Of a DNA stretch of 64,000 bases, positions 25,519 through 33,727 are shown in pieces (position 1 is the stretch's first letter; the number at the start of each line of letters is the position of its first letter). The stretch is taken from contig NZ_SSBJ01000001.1 in the NCBI RefSeq assembly GCF_004795055.1, positions 310,001-374,000 of the forward strand, in the 5' to 3' direction. Below the pieces are notes generated by a model. It searched no databases. It was not told the DNA's origin and saw only the letters and a program-made list of their open reading frames with translations. Both the position numbers and the translations under genes were made by a program. The stretch comes from Streptomyces sp. A1136. Its GTDB lineage: Bacteria > Actinomycetota > Actinomycetes > Streptomycetales > Streptomycetaceae.

Positions 25519-25815
25519 TCAGTCCATTTCGAGGACGCGGGCGTGCAGCACCTGCCGCTGCTGGAGGGCGGCGCGCACGGCGCGGTGCAGCCCGTCCTCC
25601 AGGTACAGGTCGCCCTGCCACTTCACGACGTGCGCGAAGAGGTCCCCGTAGAAAGTGGAGTCCTCGGCGAGCAGTGTTTCGAGGTCCAGCTGTCCCTTGG
25701 TCGTCACGAGCTGGTCGAGCCGGACCGGGCGCGGGGCGACATCCGCCCACTGCCGGGTGGTTTCCCTGCCGTGGTCGGGGTACGGCCGCCCGCTTCCGAT
25801 GCGCTTGAAGATCAC
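25519..25815 (-). CDS. Conserved hypothetical protein, possible ParB/Srx-like fold
   Basis: The 98-residue protein starts with GTG at 25813-25815 (MIFKRIGSGRPYPDHG). The sequence runs RLDQLVTTKGQLDLETLLAED, VVKWQGDLYLEDGLHRAVRAA and LQQRQVLHARVLEMD. The LEDGLHRAVRA segment resembles the DGHHR motif of ParB/sulfiredoxin-fold nucleotide-binding domains; that is my inference. Similar proteins are sometimes labelled antitoxin, but no toxin gene lies beside it. It is divergent from the HerA-like gene. Confidence 0.7.
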   Translation of the reverse strand: MIFKRIGSGRPYPDHGRETTRQWADVAPRPVRLDQLVTTKGQLDLETLLAEDSTFYGDLFAHVVKWQGDLYLEDGLHRAVRAALQQRQVLHARVLEMD

Positions 25816-25920
25816 ACGGAAAGCCTACCGGGCCGGTGCCTGCGGGCGCAGCATCGTGACGGCGGTGCAAAAGTGGCACACGAGGCCAATCCGGGAGCAA
25901 GGCCAATCCGTGAGGGACGT

Positions 25921-27501
25921 ATGAGCGAGAGCACAGACCCCGTGGCCCCGGCAGACGAGATCGCCGCCGGTTACGCGTTCACCGGCCCCGCGCTCGATTT
26001 GGGCGCCCTGGTCTGGGACGGCCGCTGCCTGCCGGACCGGCAGGTGCGCGTTCCACTGGCGGTGCTCAACCGGCACGGTCTGGTCGCCGGCGCCACCGGC
26101 ACCGGCAAGACCAAGACCCTCCAGCTCATCGCCGAGCAACTTTCCGAGGCGGGCGTCCCGGTCTTCCTCGCGGACGTCAAGGGCGACGTCTCCGGGATTT
26201 CGGCGCCGGGCGTGCCGAACGACAAGATCCACGAGCGGGCCGGGGAAGTGGCCCAGGAATGGTCGGCCGCCGGCTGCCCCGCCGAGTTCTACTCCCTGGG
26301 CGGTATCGGGCCGGGTATTCCGCTCCGGGCCACCGTCACCGGTTTCGGACCGGTCCTGCTCTCGAAGGTGCTCCAGCTCAACCAGACGCAGGAGCAGTCG
26401 CTCGGTCTGATCTTCCATTACGCCGATTCCAAGGGTCTGGAGCTGATCGACCTCAAAGACTTGCGCGCGGTCGTCGCCTTCCTCGTATCCGATGAGGGAA
26501 AGGCCGAACTGAAAGGCATCGGCGGGCTTTCCACGGTGACGGCCGGGGTCATTTTGCGGGCCTTGACCGCCTTCGAGCAGCAGGGTGCGGTGGATTTCTT
26601 CGGAGAGCCGGAATTCGACACCGCCGAATTCCTCCGGACGGCTCCCGACGGGCGCGGGGTGGTTTCCGTACTGGAACTCCCGGCGGTACAGGACAAGCCC
26701 CGACTGTTCTCCACTTTCCTGATGTGGTTGCTGGCCGACCTCTATGCCGACCTGCCCGAAGTGGGGGACCCGGAGCGGCCGAAACTCGTCTTCTTCTTCG
26801 ACGAGGCGCACTTGTTGTTCCACGACGCCTCCAAGGCCTTCCTGGAATCCATCACACAGACGGTCCGGCTCATCCGGTCCAAGGGCATCGGTGTGTTCTT
26901 CGTGACGCAGACGCCGAAGGACGTGCCGGCGGACGTACTGGCACAGCTCGGCAACCGGGTGCAGCACGCGCTGCGCGCCTTCACCCCCGACGACGCGAAG
27001 GCGCTCAAGGCGACCGTGAAGACGTTCCCCCATTCGGCCTACGACCTGGAGGAGCTGCTGACCCGGCTCAGTACGGGCGAGGCGGTGATCACCGTGCTGG
27101 ACGAGAACGGCGCCCCCACGCCCGTCGCGGCGACCCGGTTGCGCGCCCCGCGGTCGCTGATGGGACCGATCGACGCGGCCGGGCTCGACCGGGCGGTGAC
27201 CTCCTCCCCCCTCTACGCCCGCTACGCCCGGCCGATCGACCGGGAGTCCGCCTACGAGAAGATCAGCGCCGAGCAGGCGGCCGCCGAGGCGGCGGCCGAA
27301 CGGGCGGCCGTGGCGGCGGAGGCCGAGAAGGAGGGCCGGCGGGCCGCGAAGCCGGGGCACGGGACGGCCCGGCCGGAGCCGTCCCTGGCACAGCAGGTGG
27401 TGGGAAGCGGGCTCTTCCGCTCGCTGGCCCGGTCCGTCGGCACCCAGTTGGGCCGGGAGATCTCACGCTCGCTCTTCGGGACGGCCCGCCGCCGACGCTG
27501 A
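25921..27501 (+). CDS. HerA-like ATPase (DUF853 family)
   Basis: The 526-residue P-loop ATPase is of the HerA/FtsK type. Walker A is AGATGTGKTKTLQL (near residue 60), Walker B is KLVFFFDEAHLLF, and the sensor segment is FFVTQTPKDVPADVLAQLGNRVQHALRAF. A short Ala/Glu-rich coiled segment (AAAEAAAERAAVAAEAEKEG) precedes a C-terminal basic tail. The family is usually annotated as DUF853, and HerA relatives pump or unwind DNA. The start is the ATG at 25921. The OpcA-like gene follows 88 bases on. Confidence 0.9.
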   Translation: MSESTDPVAPADEIAAGYAFTGPALDLGALVWDGRCLPDRQVRVPLAVLNRHGLVAGATGTGKTKTLQLIAEQLSEAGVPVFLADVKGDVSGISAPGVPNDKIHERAGEVAQEWSAAGCPAEFYSLGGIGPGIPLRATVTGFGPVLLSKVLQLNQTQEQSLGLIFHYADSKGLELIDLKDLRAVVAFLVSDEGKAELKGIGGLSTVTAGVILRALTAFEQQGAVDFFGEPEFDTAEFLRTAPDGRGVVSVLELPAVQDKPRLFSTFLMWLLADLYADLPEVGDPERPKLVFFFDEAHLLFHDASKAFLESITQTVRLIRSKGIGVFFVTQTPKDVPADVLAQLGNRVQHALRAFTPDDAKALKATVKTFPHSAYDLEELLTRLSTGEAVITVLDENGAPTPVAATRLRAPRSLMGPIDAAGLDRAVTSSPLYARYARPIDRESAYEKISAEQAAAEAAAERAAVAAEAEKEGRRAAKPGHGTARPEPSLAQQVVGSGLFRSLARSVGTQLGREISRSLFGTARRRR

Positions 27502-27589
27502 ACCGGACACCACCTCCGCCCGGAGCGGTCCAGGCGGAATCCACTGAACCGGTTGCGACTTCCACGGTTTTCGCTGACAGACTCGGACC

Positions 27590-28522
27590 ATGCGGACAGA
27601 CCTCACCGACACCACGTCCGGCAAGATCGACCGGGCCCTCCTCGAAGCGCGCCGAGCTGTCGGCAGCCCCGCCATGGGGCTGGTGCTCACGCTCGTCGTG
27701 GTCACCGACGAGGAGAACGCCTACGACGCGGTACGCGCGGCCTCCGAGGCCTCGCGCGAACACCCCAGCCGCATCATCGCGGTGATCAAAAGGACCGCCC
27801 GCGGTCCGCGCAAGCCGCACCAAACCCGTTTGGACGCCGAATTGCGCGTCGGTTCCGACGCCGGGTCCGGGGAGATAGTGCTGCTCCGGCTGCACGGCGA
27901 ACTGACCGAGCACGCGGGTTCGGTCGTACTGCCCCTGCTGGCCCCGGACGCGCCGGTGGTGGCGTGGTGGCCCGCCGACGCCCCCGCCGCACCGGCGCGC
28001 GATGCGCTGGGCGCGCTGGCGCAGCGCCGGATCACCGACGCCCATGCGACCGCCGACCCGGTGGGCGTACTGCGCGATCGGGCGGCCTCGTACACCCCGG
28101 GCGACACCGATCTCGCCTGGACCCGGCTCACGCCGTGGCGCTCGCTGCTGGCCGGCGCCCTGGATCAGGCACCGCTGCCGGTGACGGGCGCGGCGGTGGA
28201 GAGCGAGGCCGACAACGCGAGCGCCGAGCTGCTGGCGCGCTGGCTGGAGGTCCGGCTCGGGGTGCCGGTGGAGCGCGTGGTCACGGACGGGCCGGTGGTG
28301 ACGCGGGTCCGGCTGGAGACGACCGGGGGCGAGATCCGGGTGGACCGGCCGGACGGGGTGTTGGCCACCCTGTCACTGCCGGGGTGGCCGGACCGGAAGG
28401 TGGCCCTCAAGATCCGTAGCCTCGCCGAGCTGATCGCCGAGGAACTGCGGCGGCTCGACGCGGACGTGATCTACGCCTCGGCGCTGCGCGGGGCCCCGCT
28501 CGAGGCCTCGCCCTCCGCGTAG
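27590..28522 (+). CDS. OpcA-like glucose-6-phosphate dehydrogenase assembly protein
   Basis: The 310-residue protein matches the actinobacterial/cyanobacterial OpcA family, which activates glucose-6-phosphate dehydrogenase. Family motifs are TDLTDTTSGKIDRALLEARR, ALTLVVVTDEENAYDA-like LVVVTDEENAYDAVRAA, APVVAWWPADAP, LGALAQRRITDA, SYTPGDTDLAWTRLTPWRS and ELIAEELRRLDADVIYASAL. Streptomyces normally keeps opcA in the tkt-tal-zwf cluster; none of those genes is here, so this is probably a second copy. No ribosome site is visible before the ATG, so translation may be leaderless. Confidence 0.86.
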   Translation: MRTDLTDTTSGKIDRALLEARRAVGSPAMGLVLTLVVVTDEENAYDAVRAASEASREHPSRIIAVIKRTARGPRKPHQTRLDAELRVGSDAGSGEIVLLRLHGELTEHAGSVVLPLLAPDAPVVAWWPADAPAAPARDALGALAQRRITDAHATADPVGVLRDRAASYTPGDTDLAWTRLTPWRSLLAGALDQAPLPVTGAAVESEADNASAELLARWLEVRLGVPVERVVTDGPVVTRVRLETTGGEIRVDRPDGVLATLSLPGWPDRKVALKIRSLAELIAEELRRLDADVIYASALRGAPLEASPSA

Positions 28523-28586
28523 CGGTCGGCGTGGACCGGCCGGCTTCCGACGCCGGCCGGGCCGCGCCGCGCCCGGACCGTGTCTT

Positions 28587-28646
28587 CACGGGCCAGGCCT
28601 CCACGGGCCAGGCCTCCACGGGCCAGGCCTCCACGGACCACGCCTG
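28587..28646. repeat. 15-base tandem repeat, about four units
   Basis: The unit CACGGGCCAGGCCTC is repeated three times perfectly (28587-28631), with a fourth degenerate copy to 28646. It lies between the convergent opcA-like and HhH-GPD genes. Each unit contains the palindrome GGCCAGGCC-like core, so the array could fold as a transcript end. Confidence 0.85.
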
Positions 28647-28671
28647 CCCGGCTTCGGCGGGCCGCGCCGCC

Positions 28672-29277
28672 CTATTCCTTCGCGGGCCCCGTCTTCGCGG
28701 CCTTGGCGGCGGCCTTGTGCTCCTGCTTGTACGCCCGCACCGCGGCCAGCGACTCCGGCCCGGTGATGTCCGCCGCCGAGCGGTGGACGCCCGCTTCGCC
28801 GTAGCCCCCGGCCGCCTCCCGCCAGCCCTTCGGCCGTACCCCGAACCGCTTGCCGAGCAGGGCGAGGAAGATCTGCGCCTTCTGTTCCCCGAAGCCGGGC
28901 AGGTCCTTGAGCCGTCCCAGCAGCTCCGCGCCGGACCCCGCGTCCCGCCAGATCCCCTCCGCGTCCCCGTCGTAGTGCTCCACGAGGTACGCGCACAGCT
29001 GCTGCACTCGCTTCGCCATGGAGCCCGGGTAGCGGTGCACGGCCGGCTTCTCGGAGAGCAGCGCCGCGAAGGCCTCCGGTTCGTAGGCGGCGATCACCCG
29101 GGCGTCGAGGTCGTCCGCTTCCATCCGGCGGGCGATCGTGTACGGCCCCGAGAAGGCCCACTCCATCGGCACCTGTTGGTCCAGCAGCATCCCGACGAGC
29201 GCGGCGAGCGGGCTCCGGCCGAGCAGGGCGTCGGCCTCCGGCTGCTGGGCCAGCCGGATGGTGATGTCCTTGTCCAT
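28672..29277 (-). CDS. HhH-GPD superfamily base-excision repair protein
   Basis: The 201-residue protein has the helix-hairpin-helix of DNA glycosylases (LKDLPGFGEQKAQIFLALLG, residues about 120-140). It opens with a strongly family-like MLLDQQVPMEWAFSGPYTI. The C-terminal cysteine cluster of the Nth/MutY type is absent, and I cannot point to the catalytic aspartate with certainty. This short actinobacterial branch is usually called HhH-GPD-type base excision DNA repair protein. A lysine-rich tail (QEHKAAAKAAKTG) ends it. The start is the ATG at 29275-29277. Confidence 0.83.
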   Translation of the reverse strand: MDKDITIRLAQQPEADALLGRSPLAALVGMLLDQQVPMEWAFSGPYTIARRMEADDLDARVIAAYEPEAFAALLSEKPAVHRYPGSMAKRVQQLCAYLVEHYDGDAEGIWRDAGSGAELLGRLKDLPGFGEQKAQIFLALLGKRFGVRPKGWREAAGGYGEAGVHRSAADITGPESLAAVRAYKQEHKAAAKAAKTGPAKE

Positions 29278-29388
29278 GGACCCAGCCTCCCTCCTGGCCG
29301 TCCTCCGCGCGCGGGCGGCGCACCGGCCGCCTAGCGTGTGAACCGAGACGGGTCACGACGACGTACACGACACGGGAGTCGATCGATC

Positions 29389-30201
29389 ATGACTGGGTAC
29401 CCGGAAGGCGCTCCTTGCTGGGTGGACGCGATGTTCGCCGACGTGGAGGGGGCCAAGAGCTTCTACGGCGACGTCTTGGGCTGGACGTTCGGCGACGCGT
29501 CGAGCGAGTACGGCAATTACACGCAGGCCTACTCCGACGGCAAGGCGGTCGCGGCCGTCGTACCGCCGATGCCGGGCGTCGACGCCCCCTCCCAGTGGTG
29601 TCTGTACTTCGCCTCGCCCGACGCGGCCGCCACGGCGGAGAGGATCGGGTCGGCGGGCGGCGAGGTGGCGATGGGGCCGATGCAGGTCGGCAGGTTCGGC
29701 ACGATGGTGATCGCCAAGGAGCCGAGCGGCGCGGTCTTCGGCGTCTGGCAGCCCGGCGACCACAAGGGTTTCGAGAAGATCGGCGAGCCCGGCTCGTTCG
29801 CCTGGGCGGAGGTCTTCACCCGGGACGTGGCGAAGGTGGACGGGTTCCTGCCGAAGGTCTTCCCGTACCAGGCGCGGCGGATGGAGACGGGTGACGACCC
29901 GCAGGCGGCGGGGATGGACTACAAGGTCTTCAGCCTGGGCGGCTCGGAGAATCCGGTGCTGGGTCGGATGAACATGGGTGACGAGTTCCCGCCGGAGATC
30001 CCGCCCTACATCCAGGTGTTCTTCGGCGTACCGAACTGCGACGAGGCGGTGGAGAAGGCGAAGGCGCGGGGCGGTCGGCTCCACTTCGGGCCGATGGACA
30101 GCCCCTTCGGGCGTTTCGCGGCCCTGACGGACCAGCAGGGCGCGGCGTTCGCGGTGATCGACATGTCGACACGGGTCGGTGAGACCCCGAAGTTCGCGTA
30201 G
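29389..30201 (+). CDS. Two-domain VOC (glyoxalase-like) protein
   Basis: The 270-residue protein has two vicinal-oxygen-chelate domains. The first (about 5-125) begins APCWVDAMFADVEGAKSFYG. The second (about 140-265) begins GSFAWAEVFTRDVAKVDGFL and ends in FAALTDQQGAAFAVIDM. Such tandem proteins act as small dioxygenase- or glyoxalase-like enzymes or bind antibiotics; the ligand residues do not single out one activity. The start is the ATG at 29389; a GTG at 29338 is possible but leaves an unusual arginine-rich leader. Confidence 0.85.
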   Translation: MTGYPEGAPCWVDAMFADVEGAKSFYGDVLGWTFGDASSEYGNYTQAYSDGKAVAAVVPPMPGVDAPSQWCLYFASPDAAATAERIGSAGGEVAMGPMQVGRFGTMVIAKEPSGAVFGVWQPGDHKGFEKIGEPGSFAWAEVFTRDVAKVDGFLPKVFPYQARRMETGDDPQAAGMDYKVFSLGGSENPVLGRMNMGDEFPPEIPPYIQVFFGVPNCDEAVEKAKARGGRLHFGPMDSPFGRFAALTDQQGAAFAVIDMSTRVGETPKFA

Positions 30202-30374
30202 CGACAGTCGGGTTGGGTCCCACGCCTCGGACGCCCGAACGCAGAGGCGAGCCGCACGAGTGGCTTGGGCCGGCGGATGCGACGGGTCCCGCACCGGTCG
30301 GCTCCGGGCCGGTTAGCGTCGATCTTGTACGGCTCCTCCGGTCGTACGACGCGTCCACGAGAGGCCGAACCTTC

Positions 30375-30794
30375 ATGAGCCTGAGCATCCGCAACCAGCT
30401 CGCCGGCACCGTCAGCGACGTCACTGCCGGCGAGGCCATGGCCACGGTCAAGGTGCGCCTGGAAGGCGGCCAAGTGATCACCGCGGCCATCACCACCGAC
30501 GCAGTGAAGGACCTGGGCATCGCCCCCGGCACGGCTGTCAAGGCGTTGGTGAAGGCCACCGAGGTGGCCCTTGCCACGGGGTCCGTCGACGGCATCAGCA
30601 TCCGCAACCAGATCCGGGGCACGGTCTCGGGCCTGGCCAGTGGCGGGGCCATGGCGTCCGTCAAGGTCGACGTGGACGGGGGCGGTCTGACCGCCGCCAT
30701 CACCAACGACGCCGTCGAGGCGCTCGGCCTGGCGGAGGGGTCCTCCGTCGTCGCCCTGATCAAGTCCACCGAGATCAGCCTGGCGACCACCTGA
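30375..30794 (+). CDS. Di-Mop (TOBE) molybdate-binding protein
   Basis: The 139-residue protein consists of two Mop/TOBE domains (about 1-68 and 73-139). Each begins with S-I-R-N-Q followed by G-T-V (SIRNQLAGTVSDVTAGEAMA; SIRNQIRGTVSGLASGGAMA) and ends in LVKATEVALAT or LIKSTEISLAT. This is the molbindin architecture, which stores molybdate or tungstate in oligomers. No molybdate transport genes are nearby. The start is the ATG at 30375. A possible -10-like TTAGCG lies in the upstream 170 bases but is not convincing. Confidence 0.88.
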   Translation: MSLSIRNQLAGTVSDVTAGEAMATVKVRLEGGQVITAAITTDAVKDLGIAPGTAVKALVKATEVALATGSVDGISIRNQIRGTVSGLASGGAMASVKVDVDGGGLTAAITNDAVEALGLAEGSSVVALIKSTEISLATT

Positions 30795-30863
30795 GCCGTT
30801 CCCCGGCCCCGCCCGGTCGCCCGGCCCCGCCCGACCAGGCCCGGGCGGGGCGGCTTCCGACCG

Positions 30864-31580
30864 CTACCGGACGGCGGCGGCCGGCTCCGGAACGAGCGGC
30901 GCGAAGCGGTCGTTGTCCTTGCAGCCGAGGTTCTCGTAGGTGTTGACCTTCGTGTCCGGGTCGGTGGAGACGAGGTGGAACTTGCAGGCGCCCTTGATGT
31001 AGCGGCCTTCGACCCCGCCCGGGAAGTCGATCTCCTTGTTCCAGAGGTAGGGCGATTCGTAGTGGTTGAGGTGCGCGGTGGCGTTCACGTCGATGCCGCC
31101 GGGGGCCTCGATCTCGTAGACCCATCCCGTCTTCGCCGAGCCGTAGGTGGCGAACTTCTGGGCCACCCACTTCTCGCAACTGGTGCTGAGGTGGGCGCTG
31201 CTTTGCCCGCCGCCCTTGACGATGTAGTCGGCCAGCGGGATCAGTTCGTCACCGCGCGGAGTGAAGCCCGTCCGGAAGAGCTCGTCGACGTTCTCCCGGG
31301 TGTCGCCGCGCCAGAGGGTGTTGGTGTCGTCGCGCCACTGCCAGTTCTCGTCCAGGGCGGTGGCCGCGACGGCTTGGGCGATCAGCGGGTTCGTGGTCGT
31401 ACGCCACCAGTCCGCGGCGCGGTACTCGGTGACGGGGCCGCAGGGGGAGTTCAGGTCGGCGACGGACGAGCCGGGCGCGGCCGACGTGGCGGGCGAGCCG
31501 GGGGTGGCGACGGCGGGCGAGACGGCGACGGCGGAGACGACGGAAACGGCGGCGAGTACGCGCAGAGCGGCCTGCAGCAT
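30864..31580 (-). CDS. Secreted mono-ADP-ribosyltransferase, cholera-toxin/scabin-like fold
   Basis: The 238-residue protein has a signal peptide (MLQAALRVLAAVSVVSAVAV to PAVA, about 25 residues). The catalytic core resembles the R-S-E class of ADP-ribosyltransferases. The NAD-binding arginine is R91 in TLWRGDTRENVDELF, followed by GFTPRGDE. The serine-threonine-serine motif is S132-T133-S134 (AHLSTSCEKW). The ARTT turn reads N181-K-E183 in LWNKEIDFPGGVEGRYIKGA, aligning with EQEVSALGGIPYSQIYG of cholera toxin. The glutamate is kept, but the position two before it is Asn rather than Glu or Gln. Four cysteines (47, 135, 199, 220) may form disulfides. No immunity or delivery gene is adjacent. 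Target (protein or DNA) is unknown. Confidence 0.75.
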   Translation of the reverse strand: MLQAALRVLAAVSVVSAVAVSPAVATPGSPATSAAPGSSVADLNSPCGPVTEYRAADWWRTTTNPLIAQAVAATALDENWQWRDDTNTLWRGDTRENVDELFRTGFTPRGDELIPLADYIVKGGGQSSAHLSTSCEKWVAQKFATYGSAKTGWVYEIEAPGGIDVNATAHLNHYESPYLWNKEIDFPGGVEGRYIKGACKFHLVSTDPDTKVNTYENLGCKDNDRFAPLVPEPAAAVR

Positions 31581-31701
31581 GGTGGGAGCCCATCGGTAGG
31601 TCAACAGGACGGGCCCTTTATAGACGCGGCCCCTCCCCACTCGGCCGACGCCCGCCCGCCGTCCACCCGCACGGACGGAACAGTCGTACTGGCGAAAGGA
31701 T

Positions 31702-32490
31702 TTACCGCCCGCTCCGAGTGCCGGAGCCCTCAGTCGTTTCGCGCCCGTCGCGTACGAACGGCAGGTCGGGGCCGGCCACCCGGGCCTGCGGGCCGCCGGA
31801 CCGCAGCACCACGTCCAGGACGCCGGCGATCGGCGCGGCGTAGCAGTTCGCGTACCAGGCCATGTTCGCCTCGACCACCGCCCAGCGCCCGCCGGTGGTG
31901 AGCCCGACGTCCACGACGACCCCGCTGGGCAGCCCGGTCCCACCCAGGTCCGCCGCGAAGCGCCGCACCTCGCCGGAGCGCGGATCGGTGTCGAGCGGTG
32001 CGCAGTCCAGTCGTCCGTACACGGCGTACCGGCTCGCGGCTGCGATCTCCCCGTCCAGCAGGAACAGCCGGTATTCGGCGGCGAATTCCACCACCTCGGA
32101 CACCAGCACCGGCGTCCGCGCGTCGGGCCCGGGCGGCAGGTGGGACCCGTCCGGGTACACGGCCGCCGGGAACGACTTCTCCCGCGGCGGTTTCACGAAC
32201 GCGGGACCCGCCGAGCCGCGCGCGGCGCCGAGGGTGGTGAGCCGCACGCGCCGCGCGGTGAGACGTTCGGGCAGCCGCGCGAGCCAGTCGTCCCGCGGCT
32301 CCAGCAGCCCGAGCCCCAGGCCGGCCCCGACGCGCCCGGCGGCCTCCGGTCCCCCGCGCCAGTACACCTCGCCCCGCGGCCCCCCGACGGCCCCGCGCAC
32401 ATCCATGCCCCGCCGCGCGGCTTCCGCGCACAACAACTCGGCGGTACTGCCGCGCGGTCCGGGAACCAAGAACACCGAGTCCGTGACCAT
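31702..32490 (-). CDS. ATP-grasp domain protein (DUF4343-like)
   Basis: The 262-residue protein resembles the C-terminal catalytic part of ATP-grasp enzymes. AFVKPPREKSF supplies an ATP-binding lysine. VSEVVEFAAEYRLFLLDGEI and the metal-binding end WAVVEANMAWYANCY complete the pattern. It starts at the ATG at 32488-32490 (MVTDSVFLVPGP). Related actinobacterial proteins are of unknown substrate; the fold ligates a carboxylate to an amine or thiol. It precedes the ADP-ribosyltransferase gene on the same strand but 121 bases separate them. Confidence 0.77.
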   Translation of the reverse strand: MVTDSVFLVPGPRGSTAELLCAEAARRGMDVRGAVGGPRGEVYWRGGPEAAGRVGAGLGLGLLEPRDDWLARLPERLTARRVRLTTLGAARGSAGPAFVKPPREKSFPAAVYPDGSHLPPGPDARTPVLVSEVVEFAAEYRLFLLDGEIAAASRYAVYGRLDCAPLDTDPRSGEVRRFAADLGGTGLPSGVVVDVGLTTGGRWAVVEANMAWYANCYAAPIAGVLDVVLRSGGPQARVAGPDLPFVRDGRETTEGSGTRSGR

Positions 32491-32534
32491 GCCCCCATTC
32501 TGTCGGGGCATCGGGGCAGGACCTGCGGGTGCTG

Positions 32535-32978
32535 CTACCTCGCGCCGACCGCGTACCGGTACGAGTACTGGATGATCTTCCAGACCGTCTCCAGCTCCGC
32601 CGACGTCCTGGGCCCGTAGACGAGCGTCACGTCCTGGACCGGGTGGTGCACGCCCCAGCCCGCGGAGACGACCTCGTCCTCGGCCTCCTTCGGCAGCGTG
32701 AGGTGGAGCGAGCCGTCGTGGTGGGGGTGGATGTGGGCCCACTCCCGACCGCGCTGGAAGGCCTCGGCGGGCCCCGTGCCGATGCCCTCGGGCAGGTGGA
32801 GCGCACGGGCGTGCGGGACCGAGACGAGCGTGGGGGCCATGTACACGTAGGGCAGCGAGCGCATCCGGCCCCACAGCTCCTCCTGGAGCATGATCGGGGA
32901 GATCTGGGAGCCCTGGCCGTGCGGGGCCGGGCCGAAGACCCTCGGGGCCGCGCCTTCGCGGGGAGTCAGGGTGAGCAT
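32535..32978 (-). CDS. Luciferase-family (DUF5519-like) protein
   Basis: The 147-residue protein contains LPEGIGTGPAEAFQRGREWA, the histidine-rich HIHPHHDGSLHLTLP, and GWGVHHPVQDVTLVYGPR. That pattern belongs to a family named luciferase domain-containing but with no proven luminescence role. The histidines suggest metal binding. The start is the ATG at 32976-32978 after AAAGGAA; the frame continues upstream to an ATG at 33050 that overlaps the stop of a small ORF. The end lies 44 bases before the ATP-grasp gene, so the two may be cotranscribed. Confidence 0.72.
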   Translation of the reverse strand: MLTLTPREGAAPRVFGPAPHGQGSQISPIMLQEELWGRMRSLPYVYMAPTLVSVPHARALHLPEGIGTGPAEAFQRGREWAHIHPHHDGSLHLTLPKEAEDEVVSAGWGVHHPVQDVTLVYGPRTSAELETVWKIIQYSYRYAVGAR

Positions 32979-33049
32979 GGCGGTGTTCCTTTCCGGCCGG
33001 GCCGCCGGGCCCCGGCGTGAATGGTCGACGGACGTGCAGCATGTGTCCA

Positions 33050-33232
33050 TCAGGCTCTTGCCTTGGTGGAGATCCGGTCGAGGGCGTGACGGAGCCCGGT
33101 GACGACTTCGGCGATCTCGGCGGGGAGGGTGGCGGCGAAGCGGGTCGGCGAGCCGGGGACGGAGGGTGGGGCCCAGTTCGGTGAACCGGACTGACCGGGC
33201 GGTACGGGCCGCCCGGAAGTCGGACCCGGCAC
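33050..33232 (-). CDS. Possible small gene, weakly supported
   Basis: A 60-codon frame ends with a TGA whose last base is the A of an in-frame ATG leading into the luciferase-family gene. Its C-terminal half (RFAATLPAEIAEVVTGLRHA, LDRISTKARA) looks like an amphipathic helix; the N-terminal half is Pro/Gly-rich and may not be translated. It could be a short upstream gene coupled to 32978. I recognise no family. Confidence 0.3.
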   Translation of the reverse strand: MPGPTSGRPVPPGQSGSPNWAPPSVPGSPTRFAATLPAEIAEVVTGLRHALDRISTKARA

Positions 33233-33316
33233 GCCGTCATGCGACGTGGATCACAGGAAGCGGAGCGGGCGGCAACGGCCACGGGCGGCCCGCCGCGGGA
33301 GGAACCCCCGAACGAC

Positions 33317-33349
33317 GAAGGACCCGACCGCATCGCGGTCGGGTCCTTC
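33317..33349 (-). terminator. Terminator after tRNA-Ser(GGA)
   Basis: The 15-base-pair perfect stem (GAAGGACCCGACCGC and its complement, loop ATC) lies about 20 bases past the 3' end of the tRNA. Confidence 0.85.
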
Positions 33350-33370
33350 GTTTGCCCTTGCGGGCGAGTG

Positions 33371-33455
33371 CGGAGGATACGAGATTCGAACTCGTGAGGG
33401 GTTGCCCCCAACACGCTTTCCAAGCGTGCGCCCTAGGCCACTAGGCGAATCCTCC
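33371..33455 (-). tRNA. tRNA-Ser(GGA)
   Basis: On the minus strand the acceptor GGAGGAT pairs with ATCCTCC. The anticodon loop TTGGAAA gives GGA (complement of 33419-33421). The long variable arm and the T-loop GTTCGAATC are canonical for a serine tRNA reading UCC/UCU. Confidence 0.96.
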
Positions 33456-33567
33456 GCCGCAAACAATACAAGACGTTGAGGGGTGCTCGCGAACGTGATC
33501 GCCGGCCGGAGGTCGCGGTGGGAGGCGGGTCGATTCCGGGGGGTTCCATCCGCTAGGGTGGGGGCCA

Positions 33568-33653
33568 GCCCCTCACGTGGCGCTATCTCACCCAACTCCC
33601 CCAGGGCCGGAAGGCAGCAAGGGTAAGTGGGCTCTGGCGGGTGCGTGGGGGGC
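33568..33653 (+). ncRNA. ffs: Signal recognition particle RNA (small bacterial type)
   Basis: The terminal stem GCCCCTCACG (33568-33577) pairs with CGTGGGGGGC (33644-33653). The apical hairpin contains the SRP core motifs CAGGGCCGGAAGGCAGCAAGG, with the GGAA tetraloop and both symmetric and asymmetric internal loops that bind Ffh. A TAGGGT -10 box lies at 33554-33559. As in many actinobacteria the gene sits directly upstream of dnaX. Confidence 0.95.
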
Positions 33654-33727
33654 GCTTTGCGTTCCGGGGCAGGGGCGCGGGTATCGGACGGCCGCCGTTG
33701 TCGGTGGGCCCGGATAACCTCGTAGTC

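Noticed and set aside
25519..25815. Antitoxin of a toxin-antitoxin pair
   Set aside because: No toxin gene overlaps or neighbours it, and the sequence looks closer to a ParB/sulfiredoxin-like domain.
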